Assembly (NCBI RefSeq): GCF_041521385.1
Contig: NZ_CP168006.1
Span: 1,950,858 to 2,014,857, forward strand
Direction of reading: 5' to 3'
Length of the DNA stretch: 64,000 bases
Source of the DNA: Alcaligenes faecalis
GTDB taxonomy: Bacteria > Pseudomonadota > Gammaproteobacteria > Burkholderiales > Burkholderiaceae_B
The stretch's first letter is position 1. Each line of letters starts with the position of its first letter. The notes under the pieces are model-generated. The model was not told the origin of the DNA, ran no database searches, and saw only the letters and a program-made list of their open reading frames with translations. The position numbers and the translations under genes were made by a program. Positions 39,823 through 48,154 of the stretch are shown here, piece after piece.

Positions 39823-40709
39823 GGTGCCCTCCGCTGCCAACCCAACAAACGGTTCTGCACCCACTGCAAGGTAAGCAACAGCAGCAAGGAGGCGATCAGA
39901 ATCACCGAGGCAATCGCCGCCGCCGCCGGATAGTTGAACTCTTGCAGGCGTACAAAAATCATCAGGGATGACACTTCCGTTTTGTAGGGAATGTTGCCGG
40001 CAATCATGATGACGGCACCGAACTCACCCAAACTACGGATAAAAGCCTGGGAGGCTCCCGTGACCAGAGCCGGAATCAGCGGCGGGAACACCACTTTGCT
40101 GAACGTCTGCCAGCCACTGGCACCCAATGTATGGGCGACTTCCTCGTACTCGGCTCCCAGCTCTTCAATCACCGGCTGCACAATACGTACGACAAAAGGC
40201 AGGCTGGTGAAGGTCATAGCCAGAACAATGCCAGGGTATTGATAGGCGATCTTCCAGCCTTCCGGCAGAAACTGACCAAACCAGCCGCCAGGCACAAACA
40301 GCGTCGCCAAGGTCAAACCCGCTACCGAAGTTGGCAAGGCAAACGGCAGGTCTACCAAAGCATCGATCAGGCGACGCCCCGGAAACTCAAAGCGCGTAAT
40401 AATCCAGGCAATAATGAACCCCACCACACTGGCAGTCAGGGTGGAGTAAAGAGCGGCGCTGATCGTGACCTGATAACTGCTGACGACGCGCTTATCGGTC
40501 ACCGCACGCCAGTAATCGGCCAGACTCATGTCACTGACATACATGAACAAGGCCGACAACGGCAGCAGCACAATAATGGACAGGTACAGGACGCTAAAGC
40601 CAAAACTCAGCCCAAAACCCGGCATGACAGGGCGGCGCAGAAAGAAGATGGGCTTTAGCGCAGTCTTCGCCCCGGAATCCTGCGCCTCGCCCACAAGAGT
40701 GCGACTCAT
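39819..40709 (-). CDS. cysT: Sulfate/thiosulfate ABC transporter permease CysT (CysU)
   Basis: 296 residues with six membrane helices and the EAA loop EEVAHTLGASGWQTFSKVVF. A charged N-terminal extension of about 30 residues precedes the first helix. Starts four bases after the sulfate-binding protein gene in transcription order and overlaps cysW. Confidence 0.93.
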   Translation of the reverse strand: MSRTLVGEAQDSGAKTALKPIFFLRRPVMPGFGLSFGFSVLYLSIIVLLPLSALFMYVSDMSLADYWRAVTDKRVVSSYQVTISAALYSTLTASVVGFIIAWIITRFEFPGRRLIDALVDLPFALPTSVAGLTLATLFVPGGWFGQFLPEGWKIAYQYPGIVLAMTFTSLPFVVRIVQPVIEELGAEYEEVAHTLGASGWQTFSKVVFPPLIPALVTGASQAFIRSLGEFGAVIMIAGNIPYKTEVSSLMIFVRLQEFNYPAAAAIASVILIASLLLLLTLQWVQNRLLGWQRRAP

Positions 40710-40712
40710 GAA

Positions 40713-41717
40713 TTACTTGGCCAGCAACTGGTCCAACACGCCATTCGCAGCAAAGTGGCGGCTTTGAATGTCAGTCCAGGAGCCCAGAAGGTCGGTAGGG
40801 TTAATCAACTTGACTGGTGCGTATTTGGACTCAAACTCCTTGGCCACGGCAGGATCCGTTACACGGTAGTTGAAACCAGCCAGCAGACGCTGAATCTCCG
40901 GGGTGTACTGGAACTGTAGGTATTCGGTCGCTTCCTTGCGAGTGCCCTTCTGGTCAACCACACGGTCCACCACGGCTACGGGGAACTCAGCCAATACGCT
41001 GACGGGGGGCACCACCACTTCCAGTTCGCTGCCCTTGAATTCGTCGCTGGCGGCAATATTAAGCACTTCGGACTCAAAGGTCAGCAACACATCGCCCTGA
41101 CCATTCTGGGCAAAAGCCACCGTTGCACCACGGCCTCCCGTGGGAAAGCTCTCGACATTAGCCAGCACCTTGCCGACAAACTCTTTGATCTTCGCTTCAT
41201 CACCGCCGAAGGCTTCATTGGCATACAACCAGGACGCCAAATAGGTGTAGCGGGCATTACCTGAGGTCTTGGGGTTCGGGAACACCAGCTTCACATCGTC
41301 GCGCACCAGATCATCCCAGGACTTGATGTTCTTGGGATTGCCCTTGCGCACCAGGAAAGCGATGGTGCTGTAGTAAGGCGAGCTGTTGTTCGGGAATTTA
41401 GTGGCCCAGTCCTTGGCCACCGCGCCGCGCTCGGCCAGGAACTCGATATCGGTCACCTGGTTGAAGGTCACGGTATCGACTTTCTTACCCTGAATAATGT
41501 CCTGGGCCTGACGGGAAGTCCCGGCAAAAGACTGATCAATCTTGATGTCTTCACCCGTAGTGGCTTTCCAGTGCTCGACAAACTTGGGGTTGATCGCCGC
41601 AAAGGTCTCGCGCGCCACGTCAAACGAGGCATTCAGCAAAGAAACCTGGGCACTGGCTGTGCCACCCAGCAAAGACGTCAACAACAAGGCGGAGCCAACA
41701 ACAGACTTCAATTTCAT
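40713..41717 (-). CDS. sbp: Periplasmic sulfate-binding protein
   Basis: 334 residues with a signal peptide ending GGTASA (about residue 23). The mature start LLNASFDVARETF and the SFAGTSRQAQDIIQGKKVD region are typical of Sbp/CysP. It delivers sulfate or thiosulfate to CysTW. ATG 41,717 directly precedes the signal peptide. First gene of sbp-cysT-cysW. Confidence 0.93.
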   Translation of the reverse strand: MKLKSVVGSALLLTSLLGGTASAQVSLLNASFDVARETFAAINPKFVEHWKATTGEDIKIDQSFAGTSRQAQDIIQGKKVDTVTFNQVTDIEFLAERGAVAKDWATKFPNNSSPYYSTIAFLVRKGNPKNIKSWDDLVRDDVKLVFPNPKTSGNARYTYLASWLYANEAFGGDEAKIKEFVGKVLANVESFPTGGRGATVAFAQNGQGDVLLTFESEVLNIAASDEFKGSELEVVVPPVSVLAEFPVAVVDRVVDQKGTRKEATEYLQFQYTPEIQRLLAGFNYRVTDPAVAKEFESKYAPVKLINPTDLLGSWTDIQSRHFAANGVLDQLLAK

Positions 41718-41948
41718 GGTGTTCCCCAGAGTTCGCGGACGCGGCCTTCGGAGCCCGTCACTGATGTTCAATCGCGTGCTTTCTATATAAGCGCAGCTTG
41801 GATAGATCAGATTATGGGTAGGGGGAAAGGCATTTAAAACGACATTTTCATCATGCGCTTATAACCAGAACCTACTGACTGGCTGAGCCAGTGCGTCTTG
41901 GACACCGCAATATTTTTCTGGTGATTGCTTCTTTGCAAAAAACCCGGC

Positions 41949-41954
41949 TATAAT
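41949..41954 (+). promoter_or_regulatory. Candidate -10 box of the tRNA-Thr gene
   Basis: TATAAT ends ten bases before the tRNA; TTTGCA near 41,932 could serve as a -35 with a short spacing. Confidence 0.45.
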
Positions 41955-41963
41955 CATCAATTC

Positions 41964-42036
41964 GCCGGCTTAGCTCAGTTGGTAGAGCAGCGCACTTGTA
42001 ATGCGAAGGTCGAGGGTTCAACTCCTTTAGCCGGCA
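41964..42036 (+). tRNA. tRNA-Thr (anticodon TGT)
   Basis: 73-nt cloverleaf beginning GCCGGCT and ending AGCCGGCA, followed by an encoded CCA (42,037-42,039). D-arm TTAGCTCAGTTGGTAGAGC, anticodon loop CTTGTAA and T-arm GGGTTCAACTCC are all present. The 3' half is duplicated at 51,382, marking it as the integration site of the element to its right. Confidence 0.97.
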
Positions 42037-42041
42037 CCATG
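41993..42041 (+). repeat. attL: 49-bp direct repeat within tRNA-Thr
   Basis: From the anticodon stem to two bases past the CCA; identical to 51,382-51,430. It keeps the tRNA gene intact after insertion. Confidence 0.93.
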
Positions 42042-42056
42042 GTTATCAAGCACATA

Positions 42057-42088
42057 CGCCACCCCTAACCGGGTGGCGTTTTGCTTTT
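42057..42088 (+). terminator. Terminator at the left end of the element, behind tRNA-Thr
   Basis: CGCCACCC-CTAACC-GGGTGGCG followed by TTTTGCTTTT. It lies inside the element and replaces the terminator displaced to 51,441. Confidence 0.8.
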
Positions 42089-42091
42089 CTG

Positions 42092-42116
42092 GTTCCGTGT
42101 AAGCACTTTGTAAACA
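42092..42116 (+). repeat. Left copy of a 25-bp imperfect repeat (candidate integrase arm site)
   Basis: GTGTAAGCACTTTGTAAACA region; matches 51,218-51,242 at 22 of 25 positions. Each copy contains GTAAGCA and GTAAACA half-sites 11 bp apart. Confidence 0.6.
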
Positions 42117-42278
42117 GTTTTGGGAAATGCTGCGTACATTTATCCTATCGTTACAAAGGCGATTTCGTGCCGGCCGTAGCATTTCTTGTACAGCAGTAGT
42201 ACTGTTCAGCCTATCACCAGCAACATGTTTATATGCCCAAAGGTGTCGCCCTAATGGGTGCGGGGCAGTCGCAACATG

Positions 42279-42971
42279 TCAGCCGCTTAGGTGAGTGATT
42301 TCCGCACCCTCAGATTGGACGGCACTAATTAGTACTTCGCTGTCATTAACAACCCCAGACTCCCAGGCTTGGCCTGCATGCAACAATTCAGGTGAAAAGA
42401 GCGAAAGCGAATCTCGATCGATCGCCTGTCCCAGCAGCTTCGTAATCAGTATTTCCCGAACATAGACCGATAGGGCCACTCCTGTTCTGGCCGCTGCATG
42501 TTGCAAATCCGCCTTTAGCTGTCTGGGCACAAACACTTTGATGGGCCACATATTCTTGCCCAGGTTGGGGGCAACCCAGGTGGTGGGTTCTGGCAGCGGA
42601 TTTTCCGGATCAGTTGGCCCCGGCGCAGCACTGAACGAGAACCCGTAGCGGCCGTTTTTCGGAGACACCGTGCGTGGTGGCGCAAAAAAATCCGATCTTT
42701 GTGCGAACATCCGGCGATATTCATGCTCGCCATACAGATGCATCAAAAGTACGACACGCAACCAAAACGCTTCGGTCACGTTCATGACGTTCGTAACTTC
42801 ATCCAAAGCGATACGACATGCCTCAGGCAGCCAAACCCTTAATTCAACGGCATCATAGGCGAGATCGTCGTACTCTCGGCTAGGCACGAGATTAGAGAAC
42901 ATTGGGATCTGCTCATCTACGGTTGGAGCCTTTGCTGGGCTGCTTTTCCTTTTCCTCTTGAACAAGCTCAC
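42279..42971 (-). CDS. Hypothetical protein with a ribbon-helix-helix-like C-terminal part
   Basis: 230 residues, no signal or membrane segment; basic N terminus (KRKRKSS). The stretch IKVFVPRQLKADLQHAAART followed by VALSVYVREILITKLLG at about 152-190 has the strand-helix-helix pattern of RHH DNA-binding proteins. It could be a partition or copy-control protein of the element. The rest is not recognised. Overlap with the tRNA end is avoided by 240 nt of non-coding DNA. Confidence 0.65.
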   Translation of the reverse strand: MSLFKRKRKSSPAKAPTVDEQIPMFSNLVPSREYDDLAYDAVELRVWLPEACRIALDEVTNVMNVTEAFWLRVVLLMHLYGEHEYRRMFAQRSDFFAPPRTVSPKNGRYGFSFSAAPGPTDPENPLPEPTTWVAPNLGKNMWPIKVFVPRQLKADLQHAAARTGVALSVYVREILITKLLGQAIDRDSLSLFSPELLHAGQAWESGVVNDSEVLISAVQSEGAEITHLSG

Positions 42972-42998
42972 TTAAAAATTCCCCTACGATTTTCCTTG

Positions 42999-43274
42999 TC
43001 ACTTGTCCGCGTGCGGCTTACCTTGTTCCCCGTCGCTCGAAGTCGGCGCAAGCAGGTCAACGACATCGACGCCCAACGCATGGGCAATACGCTCCAACCC
43101 ATCAATGCTGATGTTGGTAACGCAACGCTCAAGCTGAGAGACATAGGTTCGATGAAAGTCTGCCAACTCGGCCATGCTTTCCTGGCTCAGGCCTCGCTCG
43201 GTACGCAACCGCTTTAGGTTTATTGCGATTCTGGTACGCACCGCCGTTGGTATGGAAACTGTATTCGTGCTCAT
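42999..43274 (-). CDS. XRE-family helix-turn-helix regulator
   Basis: 91 residues with a Cro/CI-type HTH (LKRLRTERGLSQESMAELAD, then RTYVSQLERCVTNISI) at about 20-75. It is divergent from the cargo operon, 84 nt away, and is likely to repress it or the element's own genes. It precedes the RHH-like gene in the same direction. Confidence 0.88.
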   Translation of the reverse strand: MSTNTVSIPTAVRTRIAINLKRLRTERGLSQESMAELADFHRTYVSQLERCVTNISIDGLERIAHALGVDVVDLLAPTSSDGEQGKPHADK

Positions 43275-43358
43275 GCACGAAGAGTGGCGGACTACTGCTT
43301 AATGCACTACAGTATGTAACTCTACTGTTTTTAAATCTCATAAAATAAAGAGGAAAAC

Positions 43359-43709
43359 ATGCAACCATCCAAGGCTGGCTTGATCATTGCCACAATGGTG
43401 ATCCTTCAAGGGTGCGGTTCGACAGGGAGTGTTTTGAAAATGGGACCCGATACATACCGTGTTTCCGCCTCTAGACACAATATGGCGGGAGGTTCGACCG
43501 CCGCCGAGGCTGGCGCCCTGCAAACCGCGAACTCCCATTGCCAAGGTCTTAGCAAAGAGGTGCTCGTCACAAACACGTCTTCCGATTTCGACCGCCCTTT
43601 CTACAACTACACTGCTACATTCCAATGCCTAAACAGCGATGATCCGGGGCTTCATCGTCCTCAATACAGGCCAGCGCCAACAACTGTTATTGAGGACCGC
43701 CGTCAGTAA
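43359..43709 (+). CDS. Small putative lipoprotein
   Basis: 116 residues. The N terminus MQPSKAGLIIATMVILQGCG is a short lipoprotein signal with Cys19 in the lipobox (LQGC). The mature part (RVSASRHNMAGGSTAAEAGA) resembles small outer-membrane-type lipoproteins of unknown role; two further cysteines could pair. First gene of the plus-strand cargo operon; a link with its neighbours is inferred from order only. Confidence 0.75.
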   Translation: MQPSKAGLIIATMVILQGCGSTGSVLKMGPDTYRVSASRHNMAGGSTAAEAGALQTANSHCQGLSKEVLVTNTSSDFDRPFYNYTATFQCLNSDDPGLHRPQYRPAPTTVIEDRRQ

Positions 43710-43779
43710 AGCTAGCGGGAAACACAAATACTTACACTGCAGCTTACGCCATACTAGTTGTTGCTGGTGGGAGTTGAAA

Positions 43780-44421
43780 ATGCCAAAACAAATATATTTC
43801 ACCAAGAAGCTGGTTTATTCCAGCCCCTCAGATCAACGCGGAGACGAGAAGTTGTATCGCACTCAATTTGGACTCGTCCGTGAAGATGCACATCGGAATC
43901 TATACATCTGGCGCGAGAAAAAATGGGTTCGGCTATGGGAAGAACGGGGGGGACAGCTACTCTTAGTTCAGGGTCAACTCAACGAGGCTGGACTCCCTAG
44001 GGAAGCATATGGCTTGGCTGCTAGCACCGTTTATGAGGGCACTGCAGACTACCTATTGGATAAACTAAAAACATACTGGTGGACGCTATTGCCCCTTGCT
44101 TTTGCTGTTGGGGTCGTGACAACCTTGCACGCCTCCCCTTTATGGATAAGTGCAATATTTATTGCCATAATTTCCTTCATAATTTATCAAGAGCGTCACA
44201 AATCAGGCATCAAGAAAGCCCTAATCTGCTTGCTCCTGGGGCTGGCAACTTTCGCGGCATTATCATTTCTGATCGAAATCATATATGTGCTACTTCAAGC
44301 TCTCCAAGTAATCATGGGCTTGTGCGACGGCATAAACTGCGAGGCACCACACTTTTGGCTGAAATCCGATCCCCACTACGACCCAGACCTTGCAGGAGGA
44401 AGGGGACGCTATGGGCTCTGA
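43780..44421 (+). CDS. Hypothetical membrane protein of the Sir2/SLOG operon
   Basis: 213 residues. A soluble N-terminal part of about 100 residues is rich in aromatic and charged residues (IYFTKKLVYSS; LYIWREKKWVRLWEE). Three membrane segments follow (TLLPLAFAVGVVTTL, LWISAIFIAIISFIIY, ICLLLGLATFAALSF and adjoining residues). ATG 43,780 is chosen over upstream in-frame codons that overlap the lipoprotein gene. Its end overlaps the Sir2-like start by 11 bases, which suggests joint function. Family not recognised. Confidence 0.72.
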   Translation: MPKQIYFTKKLVYSSPSDQRGDEKLYRTQFGLVREDAHRNLYIWREKKWVRLWEERGGQLLLVQGQLNEAGLPREAYGLAASTVYEGTADYLLDKLKTYWWTLLPLAFAVGVVTTLHASPLWISAIFIAIISFIIYQERHKSGIKKALICLLLGLATFAALSFLIEIIYVLLQALQVIMGLCDGINCEAPHFWLKSDPHYDPDLAGGRGRYGL

Positions 44422-45233
44422 CGAAGCCAGCCAATCCGAGAAGGCTGCATGCCTAGTCAACGACGCTGAAATGCTACTGTTCGTCACCGGTGCAGGCATG
44501 GGTGTCGATTCCAGCCTACCCGACTTTCGCGGCAATCAGGCTTCTGGCGCGTAGCGGCATCGACTTCACTTCCATCGCCTCGCCCCAAGCCTTTCTGCAG
44601 CGGCCCGAACGTGCGTGGGGGTTTTATGGCCATCGCCTCAATCTCTATCGGCAAACCCCGCCACACGCTGGCTACGACCTATTGAAGAAATAGGGCGACA
44701 GTGCGCCTTATGGCTGCATGGCATCCACCACCAACGTAGATGGACATTTCCAGAAGGCCGACTTTGAAGCCAGCCGAATAACTGAATGCCATGGGTCAAT
44801 TCATCATTTGCAATGCCTGGACGGCTGTACTGATGAAATTTGGCCGGTGGATGGCTTCCATCCCGTCGTGGAGGAGAAAAATTGTCTGCTTCTCAATGAC
44901 CTGCCGCTCTGCCCTCATTGCGGCGATCTAGCGCGGCCCAATATCTACATGTTTGGTGCCGAAGAATGGCTCGAAGACCGGGCTTTAGCACAACGTAGAA
45001 GGCTGGAGCATTGGCTTCGTAGCGCCGAACGCCTGCTAATCATCGAAATTGGGGCGGGAACAGCCATATCCGCCACCCGCGACTTAACACATCGCATAGC
45101 GTTTGATTTCCATGCGCCGGTAATACGTATCAACCCGCGAGACCCTGCGATTTACGGCAATCCTAGCCACGTCAGCCTAGCCATGGAGGGCATGCAGGCC
45201 CTACAGAAAATCGACACTTTGCTAATAGCATAA
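44411..45233 (+). pseudogene. Sir2-family NAD-dependent protein gene, disrupted
   Basis: The first frame (44,411-44,554) gives LLFVTGAGMGVDSSLPDFRG, the NAD-binding start of sirtuins, then stops. The following residues continue in another frame (LARSGIDFTSIASPQAF, ERAWGFYGHRLNLYRQTPPH) until TAG at 44,691, and resume in that same frame with NVDGHFQKADF, TECHGSIHHLQC (catalytic His), zinc cysteines CLDGC and CPHCG, and IEIGAGTAISATRD. So a frame-changing small deletion near 44,540-44,550 and one nonsense codon, probably from TGG, have broken an otherwise complete gene of about 275 codons. Sequencing error is an alternative. Confidence 0.85.
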
Positions 45234-45311
45234 GATACATTTCCATCACACCAAGACTTCCCTTCGCCCACAACCGAACATCAATAGAACCGGGAATGAG
45301 GAAATCAGAAC

Positions 45312-46259
45312 ATGCGAATTGAAAAAAACATCGTCGGAAAGTTGGCCAGGCGGGTCGAAACATTCGTTATTGCCCATACCAAGCGTAGCCTACGTCAGTT
45401 AGGAGGAGGCTCCTTGCTATCGGGTGAAGACTCGCCATTGCGCAATGTATGGGATGAAATCTGTGCCCAGCAGCAGGGAGAGGAGTCGTTTTACTGGTCG
45501 GCCTACGAGGAAATCATTGATCAGATTTTGCTGGACAAGGTGAACCACCTAGACCGCGCATCCCTACTGGCGTTGTGGACCCAAACCGATGACGGTTTTG
45601 ACTGGCTCGAAGATCATCACGCAGACGAGGATGGAGTGGAACTGGTATCTGTGGATCACGGCACGGTGGTGACTTATCTAAGACGGCTTTTACTCCGAGA
45701 AGCTACTGACGAAGACAACGAACATATCCAGAGATACCTCTACCCTGAGGACTATGACCCAGGCGATGACGGTGACGAGCGCGAGCTACAGTTCTTCTGT
45801 CAACGCATCATATCTGGCGGCCAGACAGGCGTGGATCGCGCCGCATTGGACTTCGCTATCGAATATGGCTACCCCTACGGCGGTTGGGCACCACGCCGGC
45901 GCGAAGCCGAGGATGGCCCCATTCCTCCGAAATACCAACTCATCGAGTTGACTGAAGGCGGATATCGACAGCGGACCAAGCGGAATGTAGAAGATAGCAA
46001 TGCCACATTGATCATCAATATCGGTGCGCTTGATGGCGGAACGCTGGCAACAAAGACATTCGCGCAAAAACTAGGACGGCCTTACTTCGTTGCTCAACTG
46101 GACACCGACACCCTAGACAGCATTGCCCTATGCATTGTCGAGTGGTTACAGGCTCACAGCATTCAAACACTGAATGTGGCAGGTCCGCGCGAGAGCAAAC
46201 GACCAGGGATTTATTGCCTTACACGTGAGCTGCTTGACGCGATCGCCACCAGGGCGTAA
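45312..46259 (+). CDS. SLOG-type / putative molybdenum carrier domain protein with a novel N-terminal domain
   Basis: 315 residues. The C-terminal half (about 160-300) matches the 'putative molybdenum carrier' family of the SLOG superfamily: IISGGQTGVDRAALDFAIEY, GGWAPRRREAEDGPIPPKY, RTKRNVEDSNATLIIN and GGTLATKTFAQKLGRPYFV. SLOG domains bind nucleotides or nucleotide-derived ligands. The N-terminal 150 residues (IAHTKRSLRQLGGGSLLSGE, a helical acidic stretch) are not recognised. It follows the Sir2-like gene by 78 nt. The weak ribosome site makes the start uncertain. A biochemical role is not established; a part in NAD or nucleotide signalling is inference. Confidence 0.82.
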   Translation: MRIEKNIVGKLARRVETFVIAHTKRSLRQLGGGSLLSGEDSPLRNVWDEICAQQQGEESFYWSAYEEIIDQILLDKVNHLDRASLLALWTQTDDGFDWLEDHHADEDGVELVSVDHGTVVTYLRRLLLREATDEDNEHIQRYLYPEDYDPGDDGDERELQFFCQRIISGGQTGVDRAALDFAIEYGYPYGGWAPRRREAEDGPIPPKYQLIELTEGGYRQRTKRNVEDSNATLIINIGALDGGTLATKTFAQKLGRPYFVAQLDTDTLDSIALCIVEWLQAHSIQTLNVAGPRESKRPGIYCLTRELLDAIATRA

Positions 46260-46527
46260 GGCATCGCGCAAAACAGGGTCAGCGAGCTTCCCGCCACGAT
46301 GAATATGGACACCTTGACATCCACCCTGCATCCCAACGCCCAAGGCGATGGCGGGAACAAACGCATTGTAATTGCTCTGAGCACTGAAACAAAAGCGAGC
46401 CAATACCGGTACAAGCCACAGCCGAGCCGAACCGTCAAACTAAAAAGGCTAACAAAAGTCAACATTCGGGCCGCCCATGTCGCCACGCCTACCACCACCA
46501 TCGCGCGCAAGCGCACCTGTACTACTT
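46260..46527. other. Gap between the converging SLOG gene and small-gene operon
   Basis: About 270 nt. Open frames on both strands cross it, but they overlap the flanking genes and have no known motif, so I leave them out. Confidence 0.4.
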
Positions 46528-46902
46528 TCAAAATTGAGGTTTTTTCCACAGGCCAAGTCGTTCCATAGCCTCCTGCCGCATCCTCTCCCATTCAACCCGA
46601 CGAAGCACGCGCAGTTCGGCTCGGGCTGCTTTCCGCGCTTGAGCACGCTTCGCCACCCACTCGCGCCGCTGTGCTTCCTGCTGGGCAATTTCCTCATCGG
46701 AATAGTATTGTGGGCGAACCCGGGCGCTACCAAGCAGAAGTCGCTCAAGCGTGCGTCCAACGCATTCACCTTGCACATTCTGGCTTTGAAGGAACGCAAT
46801 CAGGTCAAGCGACACATAGGTGCTGACACGCCGAAAACCAGCCTCTCGAAGGCGTTGCCGATACGCAGCCAGCCGTTGTGCGTTATTGTTTGCCGTGCTC
46901 AT
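46528..46902 (-). CDS. Small RHH-like, basic protein of the element
   Basis: 124 residues. After QRLAAYRQRLREAGFRRVST comes YVSLDLIAFLQSQ and GRTLERLLLGSA, a strand-helix-helix pattern as in ribbon-helix-helix proteins. The rest is a long Arg/Glu/Ala-rich helix, probably coiled coil. Its start overlaps the upstream small gene by four bases. Likely a DNA-binding protein of the element's replication or control module; inference. Confidence 0.72.
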   Translation of the reverse strand: MSTANNNAQRLAAYRQRLREAGFRRVSTYVSLDLIAFLQSQNVQGECVGRTLERLLLGSARVRPQYYSDEEIAQQEAQRREWVAKRAQARKAARAELRVLRRVEWERMRQEAMERLGLWKKPQF

Positions 46903-47138
46903 TTTCCACCTGTGTACCTTTCCCCGTAGAGGTTGCGCATTGCATTATCGATGTAGTACGCCGCCTCGACTATGTATCGGTCTCGCATGTCATCCTCGAA
47001 TCGGCCCGACTCGTAAGTTAACGGTTGGAGGATGGACTGAGCATGAACTAGGTCCGACCAGGCGTTCATGTTCCGTCGGTAGTGGCCGAAGGTTAGGAGC
47101 CGGATAAGCCCCTTTAACAAACGGATGGCTGATTTCAT
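46899..47138 (-). CDS. Small hypothetical protein of the element
   Basis: 79 residues with a basic N terminus (IRLLKGLIRLLTFGHYRRN) and a C-terminal part rich in aromatic and acidic residues (YIVEAAYYIDNAMRNLYGE). Coupled to the RHH-like gene by ATGA. No known domain. It is downstream of the iteron-like repeats. Confidence 0.6.
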   Translation of the reverse strand: MKSAIRLLKGLIRLLTFGHYRRNMNAWSDLVHAQSILQPLTYESGRFEDDMRDRYIVEAAYYIDNAMRNLYGERYTGGK

Positions 47139-47432
47139 TTTCAGTTCCTTGTGGGTTGATGGCTTGGTTTCGAGATAAGCAATGCGTACCTCGATGCCAA
47201 GGCATGCAATGGTCAGCGATTATGCGTTATCCCAAGGGAGCGGCAGGGACTGACTATTGCTTACCTTCTCTGCCTTCTCTTAATCCCTTCCCTCTATAGA
47301 TGGTATTTCTAGATAGGTGTACGAAAATTGGACAAATAGAATGTGAAAAACTGCCCGCATAGCCCTGATGATTGGACACATAGCGATTCTTGACCCCCGA
47401 TAATCGAGGCTGTAGGGGTCTGTATGTGTCCA
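47139..47432. other. Non-coding region with iteron-like repeats
   Basis: About 290 nt without a gene. It holds two direct copies (47,327-47,339 and 47,371-47,383) of ATTGGACA[A/C]ATAG, 44 bp apart, and an inverted copy of TGGACACATA at 47,423-47,432. GACCCCCGAT at 47,392-47,401 is inverted at 47,436-47,445. Such arrays are found at replication origins and as operators; which it is here is not known. Confidence 0.6.
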
Positions 47433-47855
47433 TTAATCGGGGGTCTGTTTCTGTTGTGCTTTTTCTGGCCTCCAATCCTTGTAAGCGGCTCTCTCTAGAC
47501 TCTGCGGTCCTACGTCCATATCGGGGTGATGGTCGAGAGGCTGCCATGTGAGGGCATACCAGCTTGTTTTGTTTGGCCGTTGTCCCTGCCTTGTTTTGAA
47601 CAGCAAACCACGACTCAAGAGCACCTCGAGCGCCGTCGCTATGGTTTGCTTGGAGGTCCAGCCGCGCTCCTCGTTAAGGTACGTCCAGGCGGCCAGCAAG
47701 CGCCCGTTGTTGTCGCCCCTGTACTGATGGGCTATGTCGATAAGCAATCGCGTCTGCTGACCCGTCAGTGACAAATAGGCCTGGCTCTCCAATACGGTAA
47801 ACGGCATCAATAAAAAGCGGCTGCCGTCGCTGCGGTTGCGTTTGAATCTGGACAT
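47433..47855 (-). CDS. Winged-helix-like protein of the element's replication/control module
   Basis: 140 residues. SRFKRNRSDGSRFLLMPFTV, then ESQAYLSLTGQQTRLLIDIA and WTSKQTIATALEVLLSRGLL form a helix-turn-helix region like those of small replication-associated proteins common in genomic islands of this group. The final third is hydrophilic. It lies next to the iteron-like repeats, consistent with a binding role; no enzyme motif is visible. Confidence 0.75.
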   Translation of the reverse strand: MSRFKRNRSDGSRFLLMPFTVLESQAYLSLTGQQTRLLIDIAHQYRGDNNGRLLAAWTYLNEERGWTSKQTIATALEVLLSRGLLFKTRQGQRPNKTSWYALTWQPLDHHPDMDVGPQSLERAAYKDWRPEKAQQKQTPD

Positions 47856-47917
47856 TCATCGCGCCCCCTTGCCGGACAACCACACACAAAGCCAGTATAG
47901 AACCACCTGCAACTCGC

Positions 47918-48154
47918 TCATTGCAGCCTCCCCGATGCGTCATGGGTATGTAGGGTGCTCGCTTTGATGGCTACCATCAGCCTATCAGCGGTAAAGCCTT
48001 TGGTTTGCAGGATCGGGCCAAGCCTCAGGAATGACGCTAACGCCGCTTCATCCGATCCGACACCGATACGCTTGGCATGACCGATTACGGCAGGCAGTAG
48101 CGTGCCTAGAATGAATCGCTCGTGCTTATTCATGGCGTTATTCATGATCGACAC
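47918..48154 (-). CDS. Small hypothetical protein of the element
   Basis: About 78 residues (or 71 if MNKHERFILGTLLPAVIGHA is the start). Predicted helical, no membrane segment. Overlaps the preceding HTH gene by 17 bases in transcription order. Function unknown. Confidence 0.6.
   Translation of the reverse strand: MSIMNNAMNKHERFILGTLLPAVIGHAKRIGVGSDEAALASFLRLGPILQTKGFTADRLMVAIKASTLHTHDASGRLQ

Noticed and set aside
44490-44693. Independent small gene inside the Sir2 region
   Set aside because: Its sequence from LARSGIDF onward is the continuation of the sirtuin in a shifted frame.
46211-46591. 126-codon hydrophobic frame on the minus strand
   Set aside because: Overlaps the ends of the SLOG gene and the RHH-like gene, with no motif or ribosome site; not strong enough to call.
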